Below, piece by piece: positions 17,418-26,791 of a stretch of DNA of 64,000 nucleotides (its first letter is position 1; each line of letters begins with the position of its first letter). The stretch covers positions 1-64,000 of the forward strand of contig NZ_BBWK01000002.1 of NCBI RefSeq assembly GCF_001463765.1, given 5' to 3'. The notes beneath the pieces are model-generated. The model saw only the letters and a list, made by a program, of their open reading frames with translations, did not search any database and was not told where the DNA came from. The position numbers and the translations under genes were made by a program. Source of the stretch: Aureimonas sp. AU4. Lineage in GTDB: Bacteria; Pseudomonadota; Alphaproteobacteria; Rhizobiales; Rhizobiaceae.

Positions 17418-18887
17418 ATGATTTCGGAAGACGGTGGCGCGAAGGACGATAGCGACGGTGCCATCGTCGTGTGGCTTCGGAACGATCTCCGTCTCGATGA
17501 CAACCCCGCTCTGTTCCACGCGGCAGAGACCGGACGCCCGGTCGTTCCGATCGTGATCCATGATGAGGAAAGTCCCGGTCTGAGGTCTCTGGGCGGAGCC
17601 CACCGTTGGTGGCTGCATCGCTCGCTCGAGAATTTGGGACCGAGAATGGGCAAGCTCGGCTCGCCGCTCGTTCTACGGCGCGGGCGAGCCGCGAAAGTCC
17701 TCGAGGATCTCGTGGCGGAGGTCGGCGCGACCAGCCTCTATATGAACCGGCGACTGGAGCCGCCGGCCGTCATACAGGATGAAGAAGTCGAGAAGGCCCT
17801 TCCCGATCTGGCGGTGCGGCGGTTCGAGGCGAACTTCCTCCACGATCCGAATATGATCGCGACCGGAAGCGGTAAATTCTATAAGGTCTTCAAGCCCTTC
17901 CGAGACAAGGTCGAGGCTGGCTCACCGCCGCGCGAGCCACTCGATCCGCCGAAGGAACTCATACCCCCGCGCGGGCATCCGAAGTCGGACACGCTCGCAT
18001 CCTGGAAGCTTCTTCCCCAGACCGTCGACTGGGCGAAGGGCTTCGGCGATCATTGGCAGCCGGGCGAAGACGGAGCTCACGAGCGGCTTGCCAAATTTTG
18101 CGACCGGTATCTTGCGGACTACAAGGCTGGGCGGGACCGCCCAGCCGAGGACGCGTCCTCACGCCTGTCGCCGCATCTGCGGTGGGGCGAGGTCTCGCCT
18201 TTCCGCGTGCTGCATACGGCGGGCGCTTACGCCAAGCGCCGGAAGTCGATCCCCGACAGCGAACTCTCCCATTTTCGCGCGGAGCTCCTCTGGCGCGACT
18301 TCAATTACCACGTCCTGTTTCACGACCCCGATCTGCCGTCGAAGAATCTGAACCCGAAGTTCGACAGGTTGCGTTGGCGCGCGGCGAAGGTGGAGTTGAA
18401 CGCGTGGCAGAGGGGACGGACCGGTTATCCCATCGTCGACGCCGGCATGCGCCAGCTTTGGACGACTGGCTGGCTGCACAACCGCGTCCGCATGATTGTC
18501 GGCTCCTTCCTCACCCGGGACCTCCTGATCGACTGGCGGGAGGGTGAAGCCTGGTTCTGGGACACGCTGGTGGACGGCGACATCGCCAACAACACGGCCC
18601 AGTGGCAGTGGATCGCGGGCACGGGCGCCGACGCGCAGCCATTCTTCCGTATCTTCAATCCGGTGACGCAGAGCGAAAAGTTCGATCCGAAGGGCGAGTA
18701 CATCCGGCGATACGTACCGGAACTCGCTAAGCTGCCGACCGAGGCGTTGCATGCACCCTGGCTGGCCGAGCCCGACGTCCTCGCGAAGGCCGGGGTCGAA
18801 CTCGGGAAGACGTATCCGAGACCGATCGTTGACCACTGCGAGGCGCGAACCAGAGCGCTCAAGGCCTACGAGGTGGTGAAGAACTGA
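17418..18887 (+). CDS. phr: Deoxyribodipyrimidine photo-lyase
   Basis: A 489-residue class I photolyase/cryptochrome family enzyme that uses FAD and blue light to repair cyclobutane pyrimidine dimers. The antenna domain begins IVVWLRNDLRLDDNPAL. The FAD domain carries TSRLSPHLRWGEVSP-like SSRLSPHLRWGEVSP, ELLWRDFNYHV, the DAGMRQLWTTGWLHNRVRMIVGSFLTRDL block and DGDIANNTAQWQW with RIFNPVTQSEKFDP. All FAD- and DNA-contact motifs look intact, and the length is normal. It is a single gene. Its ribosome site may be masked by the upstream inverted repeat. Confidence 0.95.
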   Translation: MISEDGGAKDDSDGAIVVWLRNDLRLDDNPALFHAAETGRPVVPIVIHDEESPGLRSLGGAHRWWLHRSLENLGPRMGKLGSPLVLRRGRAAKVLEDLVAEVGATSLYMNRRLEPPAVIQDEEVEKALPDLAVRRFEANFLHDPNMIATGSGKFYKVFKPFRDKVEAGSPPREPLDPPKELIPPRGHPKSDTLASWKLLPQTVDWAKGFGDHWQPGEDGAHERLAKFCDRYLADYKAGRDRPAEDASSRLSPHLRWGEVSPFRVLHTAGAYAKRRKSIPDSELSHFRAELLWRDFNYHVLFHDPDLPSKNLNPKFDRLRWRAAKVELNAWQRGRTGYPIVDAGMRQLWTTGWLHNRVRMIVGSFLTRDLLIDWREGEAWFWDTLVDGDIANNTAQWQWIAGTGADAQPFFRIFNPVTQSEKFDPKGEYIRRYVPELAKLPTEALHAPWLAEPDVLAKAGVELGKTYPRPIVDHCEARTRALKAYEVVKN

Positions 18888-18970
18888 CTTCCGCCTTGCG
18901 CCTTGCCCCGATTCCGGCAAGGGCTTAACCCCGACACCCGTATCCGTCGACGCGAGGCGAAGCCGCATCC

Positions 18971-20014
18971 ATGTCACGCCACCATTCCGTTCTCGACGCC
19001 ATCGGCAACACGCCGCTGATCCGCCTGCGCCGCGCTTCGGAAGAAACCGGCTGCGAGATCTACGGAAAGGCGGAGTTCCTGAACCCGGGGCAGTCCGTGA
19101 AGGACCGCGCCGGCCTCTTCATCATTCGCGATGCCGAGGAGAAGGGGCTGCTGGCCCCCGGCGGGATCATCGTGGAGGGTACGGCGGGCAATACGGGCAT
19201 CGGTCTCGCACTCGTGGCCGATGCGCTCGGCTACAAGACCGTCATCGTCATCCCGGAGACCCAGAGCCAGGAGAAAAAGGACGCGCTCCGTCTGATGGGA
19301 GCCGATCTGATCGAGGTGCCGGCGGTGCCCTATCGCAACCCCGACAACTACGTGAAGCTGTCGGGTCGCCTTGCCGAGCAACTCGCCCGGACCCATCCGG
19401 CCGGGGCGATCTGGGCGAACCAGTTCGACAACACCGCCAATCGCGACGGGCATGTGGTGACAACGGCCGAGGAAATCTGGCAGCAGACCGGCGGCGAGAT
19501 CGATGGGTTCATCTGCGCGGTCGGAACCGGAGGCACGCTTGCCGGAACGGCGATGGGCCTCAAGCGCCACTCTAGCCATGTGAAGATCGGCATCGCCGAT
19601 CCCCTTGGCGCCTCGCTCTACAGCTACTACACGACCGGCGAACTGCACGCCGAGGGCAGCTCGATCACCGAGGGCATCGGACAGGGGCGCGTCACGGCGA
19701 ACCTCGAGGGTTTCGCACCGGACTTCGCCTACCAGATCCCGGATGAGGAGGCCCTCCCGATCGTCTTCGACCTGATCGGCGAGGAGGGGCTGTGCCTCGG
19801 CGGGTCGTCCGGCATCAACATCGCCGGCGCGATCCGCATGGCCCGCGAGATGGGGCCGGGCCACACGATCGTGACCATCCTGTGCGACTACGGCACCCGC
19901 TACCAATCCAAGCTCTTCAACCCCGCCTTCCTGCGAGAGAAGAATCTTCCCGTTCCAGCATGGCTGGAGCGGCACGCGCCATACGATATCCCCTTCGAGG
20001 GCGCTCGCCCATGA
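18971..20014 (+). CDS. cysK: Cysteine synthase A
   Basis: A 347-residue PLP enzyme joining O-acetylserine and sulfide to cysteine. The PLP lysine is K44 in NPGQSVKDRAG. The phosphate-binding loop GTAGNTGIGL and the late CLGGSSGINIAGA are present. It is longer than E. coli CysK, as in the Rhizobiales form that ends ...PAWLERHAPYDIPFEGA. It starts the run cysK, alaX, sseA, GNAT, with each gene overlapping or closely following the last. That context ties it to cysteine and sulfur handling. Confidence 0.93.
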   Translation: MSRHHSVLDAIGNTPLIRLRRASEETGCEIYGKAEFLNPGQSVKDRAGLFIIRDAEEKGLLAPGGIIVEGTAGNTGIGLALVADALGYKTVIVIPETQSQEKKDALRLMGADLIEVPAVPYRNPDNYVKLSGRLAEQLARTHPAGAIWANQFDNTANRDGHVVTTAEEIWQQTGGEIDGFICAVGTGGTLAGTAMGLKRHSSHVKIGIADPLGASLYSYYTTGELHAEGSSITEGIGQGRVTANLEGFAPDFAYQIPDEEALPIVFDLIGEEGLCLGGSSGINIAGAIRMAREMGPGHTIVTILCDYGTRYQSKLFNPAFLREKNLPVPAWLERHAPYDIPFEGARP

Positions 20015-20751
20015 GTTCGTCGACCGAGGCCGCCTATCAGGACGACGCCTACCTCTCGACGCTGGAGACGACGGTACTCGACATCGAGGGTGGCAACGGC
20101 ATCGCCGTCGCACGCTCGAACTTTTATCCGGCTGGCGGCGGCCAGCCCGGCGACACCGGCTTCATCGAACTGCCCGACGGCCGGCAGATGGCGGTGGTCG
20201 ATACGCGGCGCTCGGAGGATCGTTCGCGCATCCTCCTGGTCGTGGCCGAGGGAGCTGATCTCCCATCCGCAGGTGAAACGGTCGTCCTCCATGTCGACTG
20301 GGCACGCCGATACAAGCTGATGCGCATGCACACCGCCCTTCACCTTCTCACCGTGGTCTGCCCCTATCCGGTGACCGGAGCGGCAGTTGGAGAGGACGAG
20401 GGACGGATCGACTTCGACTGGCCCGACGCCGACGTCGACAAGGACGTCGTGACGCGGGGTCTTCGTAGCCTCGTCGAAGCGAACCATCCCGTCGGCACGC
20501 GCTGGATCACGGACGAGGAGCTCGATGCCAATCCGGGTCTCGTGAAGTCTGCAAACGTCAAGCCACCACGGGGCACGGGCCACGTTCGCCTCGTGACGGT
20601 CGGCGCGGACGGCGAGATCGATTCCCAGCCCTGTGGCGGGACCCACGTCCTCGAGACGAGCGAGATCGGACTGATTCATATCGGCAAGGTCGAGAAGAAG
20701 GGACGCACGAACCGCCGGGTTCGCGTTCGATTCGGCGACGCTCCGCAATGA
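20011..20751 (+). CDS. Alanyl-tRNA editing protein (AlaX type)
   Basis: A 246-residue free-standing editing protein of the AlaX family, related to the editing domain of alanyl-tRNA synthetase. It would hydrolyse mischarged Ser- or Gly-tRNA(Ala). Zinc ligands are visible: H107 and H111 in MHTALHLL, and C208 and H212 in CGGTH. The FYPAGGGQPGDTG motif at 38-50 is typical. It starts within the stop of cysK (ATGA). Coupling to cysteine synthesis is a recurrent rhizobial arrangement; the reason is not obvious. Confidence 0.9.
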   Translation: MSSSTEAAYQDDAYLSTLETTVLDIEGGNGIAVARSNFYPAGGGQPGDTGFIELPDGRQMAVVDTRRSEDRSRILLVVAEGADLPSAGETVVLHVDWARRYKLMRMHTALHLLTVVCPYPVTGAAVGEDEGRIDFDWPDADVDKDVVTRGLRSLVEANHPVGTRWITDEELDANPGLVKSANVKPPRGTGHVRLVTVGADGEIDSQPCGGTHVLETSEIGLIHIGKVEKKGRTNRRVRVRFGDAPQ

Positions 20752-20788
20752 CGGCTCTTCCCCATTCCACCGGCGCGGGCGACCCCCT

Positions 20789-21679
20789 ATGCTGGTTCCG
20801 CGCTGTACTTCTCGCGAGGTCGTCTTGAATTCCAACCCCTTCTCGATCTCGGCGGCGGAACTTGCCTCCCACGTCGGGCGACCCGGCGTCTCGGTCATCG
20901 ACGGTTCCTGGTATCTCCCAGCCCAGAAGCGTTTCGCCAGACAAGAATACGAGGCCGGCCATATACCCGGGGCCGTATTTTTCGATCATGATGCCGTCGT
21001 GGACGCGTCGTCCGGCCTGCCGCATACCCTGCCGGACGCGGCGACCTTCGGCGCGGCGCTTTCCGATCTCGGCGTGTCCGACAAGGATACAATCGTCGTG
21101 TACGATGGGCTCGGCGTTTTCAGTGCGCCACGCCTGTGGTGGCTGTTGCGCACGTTCGGCGCGCACGACGTGCGGATCCTCGAAGGCGGCTTTCCGGCCT
21201 GGCGCGATGGCGAATACCCGGTCGAAACCACAATCGCGCCGCGCCGTGCAGCCCGCTTCCATGCCGCGCGGGACGAGTCGGCGATCGCCACGCTCGATGA
21301 CGTCCACGCGATCGTAGCGAGGCAGAGCGACGGACAGGTCGTGGATGCGCGCTCGACGGAGCGGTTCCGCGGCGAGGCAGTCGAGCCTCGTGCGGGCGTC
21401 CGATCCGGCCATATGCCGACCGCGCGTTCCCTGCCCTTCACGGAACTCGTCGAGAACGGTCACCTGAAGAATTCGGAGGCCATTCGGGAAGCCTTCGTGG
21501 CATCAGGCGTCGACCTGTCGAAGCCCGTCGTCACGAGCTGCGGGTCCGGCGTCACGGCCGCCGTGTTGACGCTTGCACTCGCAAAGCTCGGCAAGACAGA
21601 TGTCCGCCTCTATGACGGATCCTGGACGGAATGGGGCTCGCGCGAGGATACGCCGGTCGAGACCGGACCCGCGACCTGA
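20789..21679 (+). CDS. sseA: 3-mercaptopyruvate sulfurtransferase
   Basis: A protein of up to 296 residues with two rhodanese domains. The active-site Cys is C251 in the loop CGSGVTA, which marks mercaptopyruvate sulfurtransferases rather than thiosulfate sulfurtransferases. The first domain carries the typical DGSWYLPAQKR and YEAGHIPGAVFFD. The start is uncertain: the ATG used here has no ribosome site, while a TTG at 20825 has GAGG at good spacing and better matches homologues. The enzyme moves sulfur from mercaptopyruvate, a cysteine breakdown product, which fits the cysK neighbour. Confidence 0.9.
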   Translation: MLVPRCTSREVVLNSNPFSISAAELASHVGRPGVSVIDGSWYLPAQKRFARQEYEAGHIPGAVFFDHDAVVDASSGLPHTLPDAATFGAALSDLGVSDKDTIVVYDGLGVFSAPRLWWLLRTFGAHDVRILEGGFPAWRDGEYPVETTIAPRRAARFHAARDESAIATLDDVHAIVARQSDGQVVDARSTERFRGEAVEPRAGVRSGHMPTARSLPFTELVENGHLKNSEAIREAFVASGVDLSKPVVTSCGSGVTAAVLTLALAKLGKTDVRLYDGSWTEWGSREDTPVETGPAT

Positions 21680-22218
21680 TGGATACGCCGCGACCCATGC
21701 GCCTGCTGACTGCCACCGTCACGCAACTCGTGATGCATCAACTGCCCGAGAAACCGGTCTTGCCGCCGGAGAACGGGCGCCATTACGTCGTGCTTCGCAC
21801 GCGCAATATCCCGCTGGACTACTATCGCTATCTCTATGTCGCGGTCGGGCGCCCTCATCACTGGACGTCCCGCCTTCTGCGAGACGAGGCGCTGCGGCGC
21901 GAGATCCATGCGCCCAACATGCGCATGCGGATCCTCTACTGCGACGGTGTTCCCGCAGGCTGGTTCGAACTCGATGCGGGCCGCGCACCGCGCGAGACGC
22001 GGCTCGTTCATTTCGGGATCATGCCCGAGTTCCGCGGACAGGGTCTGTCGCGCTTTCTTCTCTCCCAGGCGATCGTCGCGGGTTTCGAAGAGATGCCGAG
22101 TGCCCTGACCGTCGAGACCAACACGCTCGACCATCCGGCCGCTCTCCCGCTTTATCGGAAGATGGGCTTCAGGCCCCTTTCGATGCGGGAGGTGACGACC
22201 CCGGCCTTCGACGACTGA
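21679..22218 (+). CDS. GNAT family N-acetyltransferase
   Basis: A 179-residue GNAT-fold acetyltransferase. The acetyl-CoA loop is seen in HFGIMPEFRGQGLSRFLLSQAI, followed by VETNTLDHPAALPLYRKMGF. The ATG overlaps the sseA stop by one base, so it probably ends the cysK operon. The substrate is unknown. The N-terminal ENGRHYVVLRTRNIPLDYYRYLYVAVG is specific to this subgroup. Confidence 0.88.
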   Translation: MDTPRPMRLLTATVTQLVMHQLPEKPVLPPENGRHYVVLRTRNIPLDYYRYLYVAVGRPHHWTSRLLRDEALRREIHAPNMRMRILYCDGVPAGWFELDAGRAPRETRLVHFGIMPEFRGQGLSRFLLSQAIVAGFEEMPSALTVETNTLDHPAALPLYRKMGFRPLSMREVTTPAFDD

Positions 22219-22243
22219 CGCATTCCCCGAAAGGACGAATCGC

Positions 22244-24211
22244 ATGACGACCATCAACCGACGTGCCTTCCTCGCGGCAGGCGCGGCGACCGCCGTCGCG
22301 GCGAGCCTTCATCCCTTCTCCGCGAATGCGCAGGCGCGTCAGGCGCACCTTCGCATCATGGAGACGACCGATCTTCATGTGAACATCTACCCCTACGACT
22401 ACTACGCCGACCGCGAGACCCCGACCGTCGGCCTCGCGCGCACGGCCAGCATTGTCGATGCCATCCGCGTGGAGGCGACCAACTCGCTCCTCTTCGACAA
22501 CGGCGACTTCCTGCAGGGCAACCCGCTCGGCGACTACGTCGCCTTCGAGCGAGGCATGAAGGACGGCGACGTCCATCCCATCGTTGCCGCCATGAATACG
22601 CTTCGCTATGACGCCGGCACGCTTGGGAACCACGAGTTCAACTACGGGCTGGACTTCCTGCAGCGGGTGATCGGCCCCGCGAACTTCCCGATCGTCAGCG
22701 CCAACCTCGTCAAGGGCGAGCGCGCGGCGGACCCTGGCGCCGACGAGCGCTTCGTCCCTCCTTTCGTGATCCTCGACCGGCGTATCGCGACCGGCGACGG
22801 GTCGAGCCTGCCGATCCGCATCGGCGTCGTCGGGTTCCTGCCGCCGCAGATCACCGTATGGGACGCCCAGAACCTCAACGGCCGCGCAACGACACGCGGC
22901 ATCGTTGAGACGGCCCGCGCCTTCGTTCCGCTCGTCCGTTCGCAGGGTGCCGACATCGTCGTCGCCCTCTGCCATTCGGGCATCGCGGACGGCGACCCCG
23001 GCGATGCCACTCTCGAGAATGCCGCGCTGCAGCTGGCGAGCGTCGAGGGCATCGACGTCGTCTTGTCCGGCCATCAGCACCTCCGGTTCCCAGGGGAGGA
23101 TTTCAAGGACATCGCGGGCGCCGACGCCGTGAAGGGAACGCTTCACGGCAAGCCCGCCGTGATGGCGGGCTTCTGGGGTTCCGATCTCGGGCTCGTCGAT
23201 CTGCTTCTGGAGCGCGCCGACGATCGCTGGCGCGTGGTTTCGGCAACGTCGGAGTTGCGTCCGATCTTTGAGCGCGTCGACCGTCAGCCGAAGGCCCTGG
23301 TTGCGAGCGAGCCCGCCGTACTGGACGCGGCCAAGCGCGATCACGAGGCGACGCTGGCCTATGTCAGACGACCGGTCGGCGAGGCTACGGCACCGCTCTA
23401 CTCGTATTTCGCGCTGATCGCCGACGATCCGTCCGTTCAGATCGTGAACCAGGCTCAGCTCTGGTACATGCGCACGATCCTCGCCGAGACGCCCTATGCG
23501 AACCTCCCGCTCCTCTCGGCGGCGGCGCCCTTCAAGTCCGGCGGTCGCAGCGGTCCCGACTACTACACGGACATCCCCGCCGGCCCGATCGCGATCCGGA
23601 ACGTGGCCGATCTCTATCTCTACCCGAATACCGTTCAGGCGGTGAAGATCACCGGGGCTCACGTGAAGGACTGGCTTGAGATGTCGGCCGGTATCTTCCG
23701 CCGCATCGAGCCGGGACGTACCGCTCAGAACCTGATCGACGAAACCTTTCCGTCCTACAATTTCGATGTCATCGACGGTGTGACATACCGCATCGACCCG
23801 ACGCGTCCTGCTCGCTTCGATCGCGACGGCAAACTGGTCGACGGCGATGCGTCGCGCATCGTCGACCTCGAGTTCGAGGGAAAGCCGATCGACCTGAAGC
23901 AGGAGTTCGTTGTCGTGACGAACAACTACCGGGCCGGTGGAGGCGGCAAATTCCCGGGCATCGCGAGCGACAAGATCGTCTTCGTGGCACCCGATGCCAA
24001 TCGCGATGTGCTCATCCGCTACATCATCGAGAAGAAGCGCATCGATCCCGCGGCCGACGGCAACTGGAGCCTTGCGCAAACCGCCGGAACCGAGGTCGTC
24101 TTCCGCACGGGACCCGGATCGGCCGCCCATGTTCGCGACCTCTCGTCGCTCGGCCTGACCGAGGCCGGTCGCAGCGATGACGGCTATGCGATCTACCGCC
24201 TCCAACTCTGA
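22244..24211 (+). CDS. cpdB: Bifunctional 2',3'-cyclic-nucleotide 2'-phosphodiesterase/3'-nucleotidase
   Basis: A 655-residue periplasmic enzyme that salvages nucleotides by opening 2',3'-cyclic nucleotides and removing the 3' phosphate. A twin-arginine signal (NRRAFLAAGAATAVAAS) starts the protein. The metallophosphoesterase domain has ETTDLHVNI, LFDNGDFLQGN, GNHEFNYG and SGHQHLRFPG, all metal-binding blocks. The C-terminal 5'-nucleotidase-type domain has GGRSGPDYYT and NNYRAGGGGKFPG. Length and order match CpdB. Use of the Tat pathway suggests that the metal is loaded in the cytoplasm. Confidence 0.95.
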   Translation: MTTINRRAFLAAGAATAVAASLHPFSANAQARQAHLRIMETTDLHVNIYPYDYYADRETPTVGLARTASIVDAIRVEATNSLLFDNGDFLQGNPLGDYVAFERGMKDGDVHPIVAAMNTLRYDAGTLGNHEFNYGLDFLQRVIGPANFPIVSANLVKGERAADPGADERFVPPFVILDRRIATGDGSSLPIRIGVVGFLPPQITVWDAQNLNGRATTRGIVETARAFVPLVRSQGADIVVALCHSGIADGDPGDATLENAALQLASVEGIDVVLSGHQHLRFPGEDFKDIAGADAVKGTLHGKPAVMAGFWGSDLGLVDLLLERADDRWRVVSATSELRPIFERVDRQPKALVASEPAVLDAAKRDHEATLAYVRRPVGEATAPLYSYFALIADDPSVQIVNQAQLWYMRTILAETPYANLPLLSAAAPFKSGGRSGPDYYTDIPAGPIAIRNVADLYLYPNTVQAVKITGAHVKDWLEMSAGIFRRIEPGRTAQNLIDETFPSYNFDVIDGVTYRIDPTRPARFDRDGKLVDGDASRIVDLEFEGKPIDLKQEFVVVTNNYRAGGGGKFPGIASDKIVFVAPDANRDVLIRYIIEKKRIDPAADGNWSLAQTAGTEVVFRTGPGSAAHVRDLSSLGLTEAGRSDDGYAIYRLQL

Positions 24212-24230
24212 CGACCGAACGCCGCTTCGC

Positions 24231-25247
24231 ATGAACGCCATCCAACGCTCGCGCCTTCTTCTGACGCTGAAGATCGTGCTACCGCTTCTTCTCGTCCTGC
24301 TCGTGATCGGCGGGGGACTCTGGGCGTTCGGCCCAAGGGAACCGCTGCGCCTCGAGAGCGGCTTCGATGCAGCCACCATTGGAAGCGACGTCGAGGCCTA
24401 CCTCGCGCGAACCGAGGCGGACATACCGAACCTTCGTCCCGGCGCGCAGAAGGAGATCGTTTGGGCCTATCCGGCGTCGAAGGCGAAGACGCCGATCGCC
24501 CTCGTCTATGTACACGGCTTCTCGGCATCTCGTGACGAGACGCGACCGCTGTCGGACGAGGTCGCGAAGCGCCTCGGCGCCAATCTCTTCTACACCCGCC
24601 TGGCCGGTCATGGACGCGACAGCGCCGCGATGGCCGAGCCGGAAGTCGGCGACTGGATCGACGACTTCGCAGAAGCCATGGCCATCGGGCGCAGGCTCGG
24701 CGAGCGCGTGATCGTGATCGCGACCTCGACCGGGGCGACGCTCGCCACCCTTGCCGCCAGCCGCCCCGAACTGACGAAAGGGCTCGCGGGGATCGTCGAG
24801 ATCTCGCCGAACTTCGGGGTGTCCGACGGGCGAAGCTGGATGCTGACCATGCCCTTCGCCCGCTCCCTGATCCCTTACCTCGGACCCGAAGAGTTCGGAA
24901 CCGCCGAGGCCGAGATGACGACGAACGGGATCTGGACGCAGCGCTATCCGACCCGCGCCCTTCTGCCGATGGCCCGGCTCGTGGAGGCGACCCAAACACT
25001 GGACGTCTCCACGCTGCGGATCCCGGCTCTGTTCGTCTATGCGCCGGGTGACCATGTGGTGGATACGACGAGGACGGCCGAGGTCGCCGCGCGCTGGGGC
25101 GGCCCGCATGAAACCGTCATCGTCGACGATAGTAGCGATCCGTCGCAGCATGTCATCGTGGGTGCCGCGACCTCCCCGAATACGACAGAGCGCCTCTCGG
25201 CGCTGATCGCCGAATGGATCGCCGCCCTGCCGTCGCCGACCACCTGA
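24231..25247 (+). CDS. Alpha/beta hydrolase, membrane anchored
   Basis: A 338-residue alpha/beta hydrolase with an N-terminal membrane anchor (LKIVLPLLLVLLVIGGGLWAFG). The oxyanion region is YVHGFSASRDE. The nucleophile is probably Ser in IATSTGATLA, where the usual GxSxG is A-x-S-x-G. The acid and His could be Asp in APGDHVVD and His in SQHVIVG. The family resembles carboxylesterase/thermostable lipase-like proteins. The active domain is probably periplasmic. It follows cpdB by 19 bases. Substrate unknown. Confidence 0.85.
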   Translation: MNAIQRSRLLLTLKIVLPLLLVLLVIGGGLWAFGPREPLRLESGFDAATIGSDVEAYLARTEADIPNLRPGAQKEIVWAYPASKAKTPIALVYVHGFSASRDETRPLSDEVAKRLGANLFYTRLAGHGRDSAAMAEPEVGDWIDDFAEAMAIGRRLGERVIVIATSTGATLATLAASRPELTKGLAGIVEISPNFGVSDGRSWMLTMPFARSLIPYLGPEEFGTAEAEMTTNGIWTQRYPTRALLPMARLVEATQTLDVSTLRIPALFVYAPGDHVVDTTRTAEVAARWGGPHETVIVDDSSDPSQHVIVGAATSPNTTERLSALIAEWIAALPSPTT

Positions 25248-25259
25248 GGGGGCTACCCG

Positions 25260-26513
25260 TTAGATCAGCAGGTCCGTCATCACCTGGTTGTCGGTGATGT
25301 CCTGGAAGCGGATGCCATCCTTCGCGAACCGCGCCAGAAGGGCATCGAAGTTGTCGGGCTCGCTCGTCTCGATACCCAGCAGGATCGAGCCGAAATCGCG
25401 CGCGGATTTCTTGAGATATTCGAACCGCGAGATGTCGTCGTTCGGTCCGAGCAGCGCGAGGAAGTCGCGGAGGGCGCCCGGACGCTGAGCGAGCCGCAGG
25501 ATGAAGTACTTCTTGCGCCCCTCGAAGCGAAGCGCCCGCTCCTTGACGTCCGGAAGGCGCTCGAAGTCGAAGTTGCCGCCCGAGACGACGAGAACGACCG
25601 TCTTGCCCCTCACCTCCTCGCCGAGCGAGCGCAGCGCGTCGATCGCCAGCGCACCGGCGGGCTCGAGCACGATGCCCTCGATGTTGAGCATTTCCAACAT
25701 CGTCTGACAGAGGCGACCCTCCGGCGAGAGAACGACATGCCCGGCGTCGAACCGCGACAGGATCTCGAAGGGCAGCGCGCCGATTTCGGCGACCGCGGCG
25801 CCGTCCACGAAGCCCTCCATCTGAGGCAGCTTCACGCGGCGCCCCTTCTGGAGGCTCGTCGAGAGGCTGGGGGCACCCAGAGGCTCGACAAGTCGGAAGG
25901 CGGGCGATTGGTCGCCCTCGTAGTAGCGCGAGAGGCCGGACGCGAGGCCTCCGCCGCCCACTGGTAGCACCAGCATGTCGGCCCGCTCGCCTTCCAGTTG
26001 TCGTTCAATCTCCAGTCCGACGCTCGCCTGTCCCTCGACGATGTCTCCATGGTCGAAGGGCGGCACCATCGCGGCTCCCGTCGCGGCGGCATAGGCGCGC
26101 GAGGCGGCGTAACAGTCGTCGAAGAAGTCGCCGACGAGCTCTATCTCAATGGCGTCGCCACCGAAGGTCCGAGTCTTCTCGATCTTCTGCTGGGGCGTCG
26201 TGACAGGCATGAAAACGCGGCCGCTCAAGCCGAAGTGGCGGCAGGCGAAGGCGAAGCCCTGAGCATGGTTTCCCGCCGAGGCGCAGGTGAAGCGGGTCGT
26301 GCCGCTTCCCTCCTCCATGCGCTTGCGCATGAAGTTGAAGGCACCACGAATCTTGTAGGACCGCACGGGGGTCAGGTCCTCACGCTTCAGGAAGACGCGA
26401 GCCTCGTAGCGCTTGGAAAGATGCTCGTTGAGCTGCAAGGGCGTCGCCGGAAACAGGGCGCGCAGTGCGTTCTCGGCGCGAGCGACGTCGGCACGGAAGG
26501 GAGTCGAGGTCAT
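25260..26513 (-). CDS. ilvA: Threonine ammonia-lyase
   Basis: A 417-residue PLP enzyme turning threonine into 2-oxobutanoate, the first step to isoleucine. The PLP lysine is K54 in VRSYKIRGAFN. The phosphate loop is VGGGGLASG. A short C-terminal regulatory segment (KYFILRLAQRPGALRDFLALLG) is ACT-like; there is one such domain rather than the two of E. coli IlvA. This matches the shorter biosynthetic form (IlvA1-type) in many bacteria. The internal ATG is used because the upstream six residues are not conserved. Confidence 0.92.
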   Translation of the reverse strand: MTSTPFRADVARAENALRALFPATPLQLNEHLSKRYEARVFLKREDLTPVRSYKIRGAFNFMRKRMEEGSGTTRFTCASAGNHAQGFAFACRHFGLSGRVFMPVTTPQQKIEKTRTFGGDAIEIELVGDFFDDCYAASRAYAAATGAAMVPPFDHGDIVEGQASVGLEIERQLEGERADMLVLPVGGGGLASGLSRYYEGDQSPAFRLVEPLGAPSLSTSLQKGRRVKLPQMEGFVDGAAVAEIGALPFEILSRFDAGHVVLSPEGRLCQTMLEMLNIEGIVLEPAGALAIDALRSLGEEVRGKTVVLVVSGGNFDFERLPDVKERALRFEGRKKYFILRLAQRPGALRDFLALLGPNDDISRFEYLKKSARDFGSILLGIETSEPDNFDALLARFAKDGIRFQDITDNQVMTDLLI

Positions 26514-26791
26514 GGGATGATGCGACCGCATATGAGGGACGCCGAAGAAGCGTCTGAGAGAAACAGGACAGCTGAAGGAGCAGCCAGATCAGATGCAACG
26601 GAGGGTCCCGGCATGATGCCGGAAGTGTCTCCGCGTTCCGGTCGCGCTCCGCGTCCTAATCTGGACCGTCAGAGGGCGCCGGCGCGACTAATCGATCCGA
26701 AAGGACGGAGCGTCGGCAGCATCGTGTTTCCTGTAGCGTCTCATGCGCGTACCGCTCGGTACTTCCGACATTCCTCCTCGCTTGTAAAGTC

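Noticed and set aside
22169-24379. A 736-codon open frame antisense to cpdB
   Set aside because: Same reason: high-GC shadow of a well-supported gene with complete catalytic motifs.
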